In this document: positions 43,835-50,070 of the stretch, piece by piece
Numbering within the stretch: the first letter of the stretch is position 1
Layout: each line of letters starts with the position of its first letter
NCBI GenBank assembly: GCA_002170245.2
Contig: NHFN02000009.1
Coordinates: forward strand, 31,733-81,802
Source: Gammaproteobacteria bacterium TMED112
GTDB taxonomy: Bacteria > Pseudomonadota > Gammaproteobacteria > Magnimaribacterales > TMED112
Length of the DNA: 50,070 nucleotides
Direction of reading: 5' to 3'
The notes under the pieces: generated by a model
Told to the model about the DNA's origin: nothing
The model's database searches: none
What the model saw: only the letters and a program-made list of their open reading frames with translations
Position numbers and translations under genes: made by a program

Positions 43835-44614
43835 ATGAAAGATTATATAGATGTTCAAAACTTATTGGGAGAGGGAATAATATTTTGTCAAAACTTACAA
43901 AAACTTGTTTGGGTTGATATTTTGCAAAAAAAATCTTACGAATACTGCCCTTTGACTGAAAAGCTCGATATTTTCAATCATGACTTTCAAGCGTCTTTTG
44001 CTGCTGAATACCAGGATAGCTATATATTAGTTTCAAGCATTGGTATTTTTAAAAAAGATAAAAAAACAGAAAATTTCTTATTAATACAAGAGTTCAATAT
44101 AAGCCGCAATTTAAGGACAAACGATGGAAGAATCGATCAAAAAGGAGAATTGTGGTTTTCTACCATGGATCAAAAAAATAATATTGCAGGAGAAATATTC
44201 AAGCTCTCAAATTTTCCAGAACCTGTTTTTAAAAAAATACTTATCCCAAACTCAATATGCTTCTGTAAAAATACATTAAGAGGCTATTTTTCAGATAGTG
44301 CAACAAAAAAATTATATTCATTTTCACTTGAGGATATGTCTAAAGAATTATTCTACACATTTGAATTTGGTGAGCCTGATGGTGCTATTGTAGACCTTGA
44401 ATCTAACATACATTTAGCTATGTGGGGGGCTGGAGAGATTGCAGTTTTATCTAGAAAAGGTAAAAAGATTGACTCTATTAAAACACCTTTTAAACATCCT
44501 ACCTGTATTGCTACCTTTGAATTAAATGAGGCAAAATACATTGCAGTTACATCTGCCTTAGTGGAGGATGATGGCGGCGACGTTTGGATAACTAAAACAA
44601 GTTATAATTTCTAA
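43835..44614 (+). CDS. SMP-30/gluconolactonase-family protein
   Basis: A 259-residue six-bladed beta-propeller of the SMP-30/gluconolaconase/LRE family, typically a metal-dependent sugar lactonase. The N-terminal LLGEGIIFCQNLQKLVWVDI has the metal-binding Glu in GEG. RTNDGRIDQKGELWFSTMD near residue 90 carries the substrate-binding Asn/Asp, IPNSICFC the third ligand Asn, and GEPDGAIVDLESNIHLAMWG near 180 the catalytic Asp. HPTCIATF ends the fold. All expected metal ligands are visible. It starts at the base next to the SDR start codon and is followed 5 bases later by a glycosyltransferase. A lactonase in a polysaccharide cluster suggests aldonic or ulosonic acid chemistry; the substrate is unknown. 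Confidence 0.88.
   Translation: MKDYIDVQNLLGEGIIFCQNLQKLVWVDILQKKSYEYCPLTEKLDIFNHDFQASFAAEYQDSYILVSSIGIFKKDKKTENFLLIQEFNISRNLRTNDGRIDQKGELWFSTMDQKNNIAGEIFKLSNFPEPVFKKILIPNSICFCKNTLRGYFSDSATKKLYSFSLEDMSKELFYTFEFGEPDGAIVDLESNIHLAMWGAGEIAVLSRKGKKIDSIKTPFKHPTCIATFELNEAKYIAVTSALVEDDGGDVWITKTSYNF
43842..43847 (-). promoter_or_regulatory. Candidate -10 element for the SDR gene
   Basis: On the minus strand a perfect TATAAT ends 7 bases before the ATG at 43834, and lies inside the coding start of the divergent SMP-30 gene. Transcription would start at or within one or two bases of the start codon. Confidence 0.5.
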
Positions 44615-44619
44615 AATAA

Positions 44620-45561
44620 ATGAAAGTTTCAATAATTATTAGAGCACTCAATGAAGAAAAACATTTAGGAAAACTTTTTAGAGGTTTAGCAGAGCAAACA
44701 TACAGAAATTTTGAAGTCATATTTGTTGATTCTGGTTCAAATGACAATAGTGTAGCTATTGCACAAGAAAATAATGCGAAAATTATAAACATACCAAAGG
44801 AAAAATTTTCTTTTGGTAGATCTTTAAATTTCGGATGCAAAGCTGCATCTGGTGAAATACTTGTTTTTATGAGTGCACATGTATATCCAGTCAGCAGAAA
44901 ATGGCTTTCTAATATGGTGTCACCTTTTGATGATAAAGCTGTCTCAATAGTGTATGGCAGACAAATTGGAAATGAATTTACCAAATTTTCCGAACATCAA
45001 ATTTTTAACAAATGGTTTCCAGAAAAAAGCAATTATGATCAAGAAGACTATTTTACTAATAATGCTAATTGTGCAACTAGAAAATCAATTTGGTTAAGGA
45101 ATCCATATGATGAAAAATTAACTGGTCTTGAAGATTTATATTTTTCAAAAAATGTTAAGAGTGAAGGTGGAAGAATAGTCTATTCAGCTGATGCTGAAAT
45201 TGTACATATTCATGAAGAGACTTTTATGCAAACCAAAAATCGTTACATGAGGGAAGCAATCGCTATGAAATATATCGAACCTTCATATTCATTTAGTTTT
45301 TCTTCATTTATAAGAAACTTCCTTTTAAGCGTTAAAGAAGATGTATCTCTCGCTCTAACACAGAAAAAATTTACTAAATATTTTCTTTCTATAGTAGCTT
45401 TTAGGTTTGCTCAAAAATATGGAACATATCAAGGATTTAATAAGACTGAAGAAATAAATGATTCACTTTATAATAAATTCTATAGCTATGATGGTAAGAA
45501 TCCAGCATTAAAATCAAGTGTTAAGACTTCTAAGGATTTAATTGATTATGAAAAAGAATAA
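44620..45561 (+). CDS. Family 2 glycosyltransferase
   Basis: Inverting GT-A enzyme of 313 residues, probably adding a sugar to a lipid-linked repeat. The N-terminus reads VSIIIRALNEEKHLGKLF, then FEVIFVDSGSNDNSVAIAQ near residue 33 and the metal-binding equivalent of DxD in FMSAHVYP near 88. GLEDLYFSKNVKSEGGRIVY near 170 holds the ED base motif typical of GT2. The C-terminal 100 residues, from EETFMQTKNRYMREAIAMKY, resemble the rhamnosyltransferase-like subgroup. A TATAAT at 44603-44608, 11 bases upstream, may provide an internal promoter. It overlaps the cytidylyltransferase gene by 14 bases. Confidence 0.9.
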   Translation: MKVSIIIRALNEEKHLGKLFRGLAEQTYRNFEVIFVDSGSNDNSVAIAQENNAKIINIPKEKFSFGRSLNFGCKAASGEILVFMSAHVYPVSRKWLSNMVSPFDDKAVSIVYGRQIGNEFTKFSEHQIFNKWFPEKSNYDQEDYFTNNANCATRKSIWLRNPYDEKLTGLEDLYFSKNVKSEGGRIVYSADAEIVHIHEETFMQTKNRYMREAIAMKYIEPSYSFSFSSFIRNFLLSVKEDVSLALTQKKFTKYFLSIVAFRFAQKYGTYQGFNKTEEINDSLYNKFYSYDGKNPALKSSVKTSKDLIDYEKE

Positions 45562-46213
45562 TGTGACATGTTTGATACCAATGCGGCATAATTCTGAAAG
45601 AGTCCCAGGTAAAAATTATAGAACTCTTGGAGATAAGTGTCTTTTTGAGCACATCTTAAAATCTGTTCTAGAGGTTGATGCCATTAATGAAGTTATAATC
45701 AATACAGATTCACAAGTCATAAAAGATATTATAAAAGAATCATATAAGAAACATGTTACTGTCATAGAACGGCCCGATAATCTTGTAGATGGTGAGATTC
45801 CAATGAATAAAATTATTGAAAATGATTTAGATGCAATAAGCAATGAAATAATCTTTCAAACCCACTCTACTAACCCTTTTCTGTCAAAAAAAACTATTGA
45901 AAATGCAATCAAAATTTATTTAGAAGATGATGAACATGATTCGTTATTTAGCGTGAATTTAATTCAATCAAGATTTTATGATCATAATAAAAGACCAATA
46001 AATCATGACCCAAAAACTTTGCTTAGAACACAAGATCTAGCTCCTGTTTATGAAGAGAATTCATGTATTTACTTGTTCACAAAAGATTCTTTTCTTAAAA
46101 CAGGCAATAGAATTGGAGATAAGCCAATTTTATTTGAAACTAATGCTGCGGAATCACTCGATATTGATAATGAAATTGATTTTAAAATGGCAGAGGCAAT
46201 CATCAAAAAATAA
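45548..46213 (+). CDS. Acylneuraminate cytidylyltransferase-like (CMP-sugar synthetase)
   Basis: A 221-residue nucleotidyltransferase of the NeuA/KdsB/PtmB group, which activates acidic 2-keto sugars as CMP derivatives. The signature CLIPMRHNSERVPGKNYRTL is at residue 8, with the CTP-binding Arg and Lys. VIINTDSQ, ERPDNLVDGEIPM and IIFQTHSTNPFLSKKTIENA (about 95) follow the family; the usual LLQPTSP-like stretch is QTHSTNPF. The end, FETNAAESLDIDNEIDFKMAE, matches the C-terminal Asp motif. The start is ATG 45548; a TTG at 45542 is less likely. The substrate might be a sialic acid, legionaminic/pseudaminic acid or Kdo-like sugar; NeuB- and NeuC-type synthases are not in the window. Confidence 0.85.
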   Translation: MKKNNVTCLIPMRHNSERVPGKNYRTLGDKCLFEHILKSVLEVDAINEVIINTDSQVIKDIIKESYKKHVTVIERPDNLVDGEIPMNKIIENDLDAISNEIIFQTHSTNPFLSKKTIENAIKIYLEDDEHDSLFSVNLIQSRFYDHNKRPINHDPKTLLRTQDLAPVYEENSCIYLFTKDSFLKTGNRIGDKPILFETNAAESLDIDNEIDFKMAEAIIKK

Positions 46214-46215
46214 AT

Positions 46216-47157
46216 ATGAATAAATTGCTTGTAACGTGTAGTCATTTAGAAAATGAACTTTCTAATAAACAATATGATCAAATAGAATTTGAAATCATCC
46301 AACCGAAAGAGTCTAAACAAACATTTAGCTCTGAAGAGATGAAGTCGTTACTGCACGGTGTTCATACTGCGATAATTGGGGATGATGAAATAGATTTTTC
46401 TTCTATTCAAGAAAACAAAACATTGAAAAATATCATTAAATGGGGAGTTGGTTATGATGGGATAAAAATTCACGAACTGAAAAATTCTGGCATAAATATT
46501 TTTCACACACCTGGAGTATTTAGTGATGAGGTTTCTGATCTTGCAATTGGTTTGATGATCAGCGTTGTAAGAGGAATAAACCAAATGGACCAAGACATAA
46601 GAAATGGAGTTTGGCAACAATTTAAGGGAACAACTTTTAATGGAAAAACTGCAGGTATAATAGGTTTTGGAGCTATCGGGCAGGGAATTTATTCAAGGTT
46701 ACTTCCTTTTGGTTTAAATGTAATTTGGTTTGATCCTTTTGCTGATACTAGTTTGGATGGCAAGAGAAACTTTGAAGATATCCTTTTAAATTCCGATTAT
46801 ATTTTTTTAGCTTGTAATTTGACACCTGAAACTCGCAATATCATTAACAAAGAATCAATTTCCAAAATGAAAAATAAACCAGTATTAATAAATATATCCA
46901 GAGGTGGACTCATAGAAGAAAATGATCTTATGGATGCGTTAAAAAATAAAAAAATAAAAGCAGTTGGACTTGATGTGTTTGAATCTGAACCCCCTATAAA
47001 TGAACTTATAAAACATAATCAGTCTGTCTTTACCTCTCATAGCGGTTCTTCAACTTTTGAAGCAATAAATAAGATTAATAAAGTTACATTAGAACTATCT
47101 AAATTATTATTGGAAGAAAAAGATTACTCTCATTTACCAGTAAGAAAACTTAATTAG
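46216..47157 (+). CDS. D-isomer-specific 2-hydroxyacid dehydrogenase
   Basis: A 313-residue NAD-dependent dehydrogenase of the SerA/phosphoglycerate dehydrogenase-like family, without a C-terminal regulatory ACT domain. GVGYDGIKIHELKNSGI near residue 76, the NAD-binding IIGFGAIGQGIYSRL near 152, the catalytic Arg in NISRGGLIEENDLM near 230, Glu in VGLDVFESEPP near 255, and the His in TSHSGSSTFEA near 277 are all present. It lies 2 bases after the cytidylyltransferase and 3 bases before a glycosyltransferase, so it belongs to the sugar cluster rather than to serine synthesis. A role interconverting a 2-keto and a 2-hydroxy acid intermediate is inference. Confidence 0.9.
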   Translation: MNKLLVTCSHLENELSNKQYDQIEFEIIQPKESKQTFSSEEMKSLLHGVHTAIIGDDEIDFSSIQENKTLKNIIKWGVGYDGIKIHELKNSGINIFHTPGVFSDEVSDLAIGLMISVVRGINQMDQDIRNGVWQQFKGTTFNGKTAGIIGFGAIGQGIYSRLLPFGLNVIWFDPFADTSLDGKRNFEDILLNSDYIFLACNLTPETRNIINKESISKMKNKPVLINISRGGLIEENDLMDALKNKKIKAVGLDVFESEPPINELIKHNQSVFTSHSGSSTFEAINKINKVTLELSKLLLEEKDYSHLPVRKLN

Positions 47158-47160
47158 TTC

Positions 47161-48198
47161 ATGCTCGCAATAATCTCAAACTCAGATAATCCAGATATGC
47201 GTGAATATTTTTCATGCAAGTTTGATCTAAACATTAACGGAGATATTCATTTTTATTCTTCCAGCCCAGAGTCCTTTAAAAATGAGGATATTCTTACTTC
47301 AACAAAAGTTAAGAAAAATAAAATTTCAGTAAATATTTTTTTTGATTTTTCGATTATCTGCCAAATGCTCAAAGATTTTCGTAAAAAAAAGATTAAATAT
47401 ATCTTATTTGATAATGTCCATGTAGCAAATGTTTTTCAAATTTTAATCTTCAAAGCTTTTGGGTATAGAATCATAAGCACTATCCATGATTATGTGCCTC
47501 ATCCAGGAAGTAAATCAATTTTTATAGCTATTTACAATCGTGTATTTATACACTTTTTATCAGACTGGATAATAGCATTTTCAAAGAAATTTACCTCAAA
47601 GAAAAATGTTTCATATGTTTGCTTAGGGGGAATAGACCATCAATTTTCACCAAATGATGGGCATTCAAGAAAGTATATATTTTTTAATGGTAGGCTTGAA
47701 TCTTACAAAGGTATGGAACATTTGCCAAAAATACAGTCCTTCCTTGCTAAACATCATCCTAATAAAACTTTGTTAGTAGCAGGTAGTGGCTATCTACCAA
47801 ATAAGGAATATCTTGAAAGTTGCATAAATGTTCAAGTTCATAATTCTTTTATTTCAGAAACAGAGTTAAATAATTATTTTGATAATTCACTTTTAACCAT
47901 ATTGCCTTATAACCACGCTACACAAAGTGGGGTTTTAATTAGGTCTTTCTCAAGGGGAGTTCCAGTAGTTGCCTTTGATGTAGGTTCGTTAGGGGAATAT
48001 GTTTGTCATGGTGAGAATGGATTTATTTCAGAGCAAAATAATTTAGTTGAGTTTTGTAATCATATAGATAGAGCCATCTTAAGCTACGATCATTTGTCTT
48101 ATAATACAAAAAAAATTTTTCAACAAAAATTTTCAAAATCTGCTTTTATAACTCAATATCAGTCATTCATAAATATATTAAAGAGAGATAAGAATTGA
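47161..48198 (+). CDS. Family 4-type glycosyltransferase (GT-B)
   Basis: A 345-residue GT-B transferase. The second Rossmann half starts FFNGRLESYKGMEHLPKIQS near residue 177, with TLLVAGSGYLP, NSFISETELNNYFDNS and TILPYNHATQSG near 250. The end motif GVPVVAFDVGSLGEYVCHGE near 270 holds the conserved Glu; the first Glu of the usual EX7E pair is replaced by Gln in TQSGVLIRS. The N-terminal half is more variable and holds the acceptor site (ISTIHDYVPHPG). It abuts the hydroxyacid dehydrogenase (3-base gap) and its TGA overlaps the TTG start of the epimerase by 4 bases. Sugar specificity unknown. Confidence 0.88.
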   Translation: MLAIISNSDNPDMREYFSCKFDLNINGDIHFYSSSPESFKNEDILTSTKVKKNKISVNIFFDFSIICQMLKDFRKKKIKYILFDNVHVANVFQILIFKAFGYRIISTIHDYVPHPGSKSIFIAIYNRVFIHFLSDWIIAFSKKFTSKKNVSYVCLGGIDHQFSPNDGHSRKYIFFNGRLESYKGMEHLPKIQSFLAKHHPNKTLLVAGSGYLPNKEYLESCINVQVHNSFISETELNNYFDNSLLTILPYNHATQSGVLIRSFSRGVPVVAFDVGSLGEYVCHGENGFISEQNNLVEFCNHIDRAILSYDHLSYNTKKIFQQKFSKSAFITQYQSFINILKRDKN

Positions 48199-49151
48199 AA
48201 AAATTTTTAGTCACTGGGGCAGCTGGTTTTATTGGCCACCATTTTATAAAAAAACTACTCGATAACGGTAATTATGTAATAGGGATAGATAATTACGGTT
48301 TATCAGAAACAAAAAAACTTTCAAAAATTAGATTGTCGACAATTAAATCTAAAAATTTTTCACTATTAAATCTGGATATAAACGAAAAAAACTTTGAAAA
48401 GAACTTAAAAACTTATGAGTTTGATTGTGTTGTACATTTGGCTGCTAAAGCAGGTATAAGGACATCTTTTCGTGATCCGTTGGTCTATATAAATAACAAT
48501 ATAATAAGTCACCAAAATATTTTAGATTTATGTAAAGCTCGGAAAGTTCCTTTATATTTTGCATCCTCATCGTCTGTCTATGGCAACCATGCTAATAATA
48601 GTTCAAATGAAGCAGATTTGTCTGATCATCCAACTTCGATTTATGGAGTTACAAAAAAAACTACAGAAATGCTTAGTCAAGTTTATTCAGATAAATATAA
48701 TTTAAAAGTCTATGGATTTAGATTTTTTACAGTTTACGGAATATTAGGAAGGCCTGATATGGCATATTGGATTTTTGCAAAAAAAATACTGCAAAATAAA
48801 CCTATAAAAGTTTTTGGAAATCCAAATTTAATCATCAGGGATTTTACCCATGTTAGTGACATAACTAGTGGCTTACTATCAGCAATCGAATCAAACAGAT
48901 CAAATGAGTTATTTAAGATATACAACTTAGGAAGAGGCAAGCCCGAAACGTTGGCTGATTTAATAAATTATATTTCAGAAGCATACGGCAAAAAGCCAAG
49001 TATAGATTTCAAATCAAGCTTTTATGGTGATGTAAGGAAGACATCTGCATGTATAATTAGTGCTAAATCTGACTTCGGGTATAACCCTAAAATTAATTTA
49101 CAAGAAGGTATTTATGAGTTTTGCAATTGGTTTAAGAATTTTAATAAATAG
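48195..49151 (+). CDS. UDP-glucuronate 4-epimerase-like NAD-dependent epimerase
   Basis: Extended SDR of 318 residues. NAD motif TGAAGFIGHHFIKKLLDNG at residue 7, HLAAKAGIRTSFRDPLVYIN near 82, the catalytic Ser in FASSSSVYG near 120, Tyr-x-x-x-Lys in SIYGVTKKTTEM near 147, and FRFFTVYGILGRPDMA near 175. The AAKAGIR and RFFTVYGxxGRPDMA segments match UDP-glucuronate 4-epimerase (CapI/GlaE type), which makes UDP-galacturonate for capsule, more than GalE. IRDFTHVSD is also conserved. The start is TTG 48195 in a 4-base overlap. Its 3' end overlaps the following gene by 38 bases. Confidence 0.85.
   Translation: MKKFLVTGAAGFIGHHFIKKLLDNGNYVIGIDNYGLSETKKLSKIRLSTIKSKNFSLLNLDINEKNFEKNLKTYEFDCVVHLAAKAGIRTSFRDPLVYINNNIISHQNILDLCKARKVPLYFASSSSVYGNHANNSSNEADLSDHPTSIYGVTKKTTEMLSQVYSDKYNLKVYGFRFFTVYGILGRPDMAYWIFAKKILQNKPIKVFGNPNLIIRDFTHVSDITSGLLSAIESNRSNELFKIYNLGRGKPETLADLINYISEAYGKKPSIDFKSSFYGDVRKTSACIISAKSDFGYNPKINLQEGIYEFCNWFKNFNK
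49103..49108 (+). promoter_or_regulatory. Ribosome binding site for the YjbH-like gene
   Basis: AGAAGG lies 5 bases before the ATG at 49114, inside the epimerase gene, and sets this start. It shows the organism also uses ordinary Shine-Dalgarno initiation inside operons. Confidence 0.6.
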
Positions 49152-50070
49152 CTTCTTAGTTTTTTCGCTTTCTTTATTCTCAAATTACTCTTCGAACTAT
49201 AATCAACATGGTGCGACCGGTGTAATAAATACTCCAAATGCTCGTTTTCAAGCTGAAGGTAATCTCGGCTTAAGTGTTTCTCGGGGTAAAGCACTTAACA
49301 AGCTTTCACTTATTGCAAGTCCCTATGACTGGCTTGAAGCATCAATATATTATGCTGATTTGACAGAAAAGCCCTATGGTCAACAATTTGGTAATACTCA
49401 ATCTTTTAAAGATAAAGGTTTTAATTTTAAATTGCTTTTAAAAGAAGAGGGCTCATTCCCTGCTATTGCAGTTGGAGCATATGATTTTGGCGGTACTGGT
49501 TGGTTTTCCAGTGAGTACATAGTGATGAGTAAGGCTATTAATAAAATGGATTTCTCTCTTGGTTTAGGTTGGGGCAAGTTATCTGGTGGAGGACTATCTT
49601 TCAGAAATCCTTTCATAGAGCTTGACGATAATTTTAGATTTAGGGGAAAAGATACTTATCTAGGAGGTACATTTAATACAGATTACTACTTTTCTGGAGA
49701 GGAGGTTGCACCCTTTTTCTCCGCAGTGTACAAGCATAATAAGTATATTTCAGTTGGTTTAGAATATGATTCTACGAAACTTAATGATTTTGAAAGAAAT
49801 ATTGAATTCCCAGAAAGTAATAGTGAGCTATCTTTATTTTTCAATTCACAGGTATTTAAAAATTCGTTCTTAAAACTTTCTTACATTAGAGATTCATATT
49901 TTAATCTCTCTTTTGAATATAAATTTAATTTTGGGAAAAAAGATCTTTCCAAAAAATATTTACCTCCAGCTACTAATACAAAAAACACTTTTTCTGACTT
50001 TCAGAAAAATCTTGATAGAAATAATATTGGTCTTGTAAAAGTTGAGAAAACAACAGAAAACATCCCTAAA
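49114..50070 (+). CDS. YjbH-family outer-membrane exopolysaccharide protein, 3' end cut off
   Basis: The frame stays open for 319 codons from ATG 49114 to the window edge. Residues 1-27 form a signal peptide (LINSFLVFSLSLFSNYSS) without a lipobox Cys. Then comes the YjbH (PF06082) start NQHGATGVINTPNARF, with LSLIASPYDWLEASIYYADL near residue 68 and SFKDKGFNFKLLLKE near 97. AIAVGAYDFGGTGWFSSEY near 118 is followed by the alternating strands of an outer-membrane barrel (LGLGWGKLSGGG). YjbH proteins run to about 700 residues and act in exopolysaccharide export or assembly. The gene overlaps the epimerase by 38 bases. Length and C-terminus cannot be judged. Confidence 0.85.
   Translation, partial: MSFAIGLRILINSFLVFSLSLFSNYSSNYNQHGATGVINTPNARFQAEGNLGLSVSRGKALNKLSLIASPYDWLEASIYYADLTEKPYGQQFGNTQSFKDKGFNFKLLLKEEGSFPAIAVGAYDFGGTGWFSSEYIVMSKAINKMDFSLGLGWGKLSGGGLSFRNPFIELDDNFRFRGKDTYLGGTFNTDYYFSGEEVAPFFSAVYKHNKYISVGLEYDSTKLNDFERNIEFPESNSELSLFFNSQVFKNSFLKLSYIRDSYFNLSFEYKFNFGKKDLSKKYLPPATNTKNTFSDFQKNLDRNNIGLVKVEKTTENIPK

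Noticed and set aside
45548-46213. Kdo (KdsB) or sialic acid (NeuA) synthetase by name
   Set aside because: Family motifs fit several acidic-sugar synthetases and no synthase gene is present to decide, so no symbol was given.
49112-49616. Two minus-strand reading frames (60 and 72 residues)
   Set aside because: They are shadows of the open YjbH-family gene on the plus strand, which has a signal peptide, strong ribosome binding site and family motifs.
38188-50070. Integrative element with att sites at the tRNA genes
   Set aside because: No integrase, and no repeated tRNA 3' end noticed; only a possible variable region is claimed.

Overview
The window is 50 kb of AT-rich, very tightly packed bacterial chromosome. 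I count 53 protein genes (two cut by the window ends) and two tRNA genes. No untranscribed gap exceeds about 145 bases, and I see no rRNA, insertion sequence, integrase or CRISPR. Gene order is gammaproteobacterial: gyrA-serC-chorismate mutase-tyrA-aroA-cmk-rpsA matches the Pseudomonas-type cluster, and ubiG-phosphatase-yciK, scpA-scpB-rluB and infC-rpmI-rplT-pheS-pheT are also present. The AT richness, one- to eight-base gene overlaps and several shortened household proteins point to a streamlined marine gammaproteobacterium of the SAR86 type. That lineage call is inference, because there is no 16S gene here.

Layout: 1-966 is the tail of a thiolase and 966-1856 is thiL. A minus-strand operon (10796 back to 1853) carries DAHP synthase, a protein with two DnaT-like domains, an RND efflux pair, xseB, ispA and dxs. 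From 10940 scpA-scpB-rluB run forward. A minus-strand set (16330 back to 13044) holds ubiG, a Gph/MupP phosphatase, yciK, a small phage-like SH3 protein and a secreted endonuclease/exonuclease/phosphatase. From 16365 to 38169 everything is forward: split transhydrogenase (pntAA-AB-B), gyrA and the aromatic amino acid cluster, cmk, rpsA, pyrF, pgi, uvrC, a VOC protein, the infC-pheT translation operon, metK, a nucleotidyltransferase-cupin fusion, and ahcY. tRNA-Cys (38188) then opens an envelope polysaccharide region running to the right edge, with tRNA-Leu inside it. This region holds a pyruvyl transferase, multi-pass membrane proteins (flippase- and polymerase-like), a Wzz-like protein, three glycosyltransferases, and sugar-acid-type enzymes (SDR, SMP-30 lactonase-like, CMP-sugar synthetase-like, 2-hydroxyacid dehydrogenase-like). 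It ends with a UDP-glucuronate 4-epimerase and the start of a YjbH-family outer-membrane exopolysaccharide protein.

The most interesting signals are these. (1) A doubly trimmed phenylalanyl-tRNA synthetase: PheS lacks its N-terminal coiled coil and PheT lacks its OB-fold tRNA-binding domain. (2) A recurring promoter arrangement in which a -10-like hexamer lies 6-11 bases before a start codon, which implies leaderless mRNAs. It includes a head-to-head gene pair whose start codons touch, and two genes that start 4-6 bases after a tRNA CCA end. (3) All four convergent gene pairs overlap at their 3' ends. (4) A possible uncharacterised CMP-activated acidic-sugar pathway in the polysaccharide region. 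(5) Unusual single genes: a tandem-DnaT protein, a cellular DUF2693-like protein, a five-domain ribosomal protein S1, and a nucleotidyltransferase-cupin fusion.
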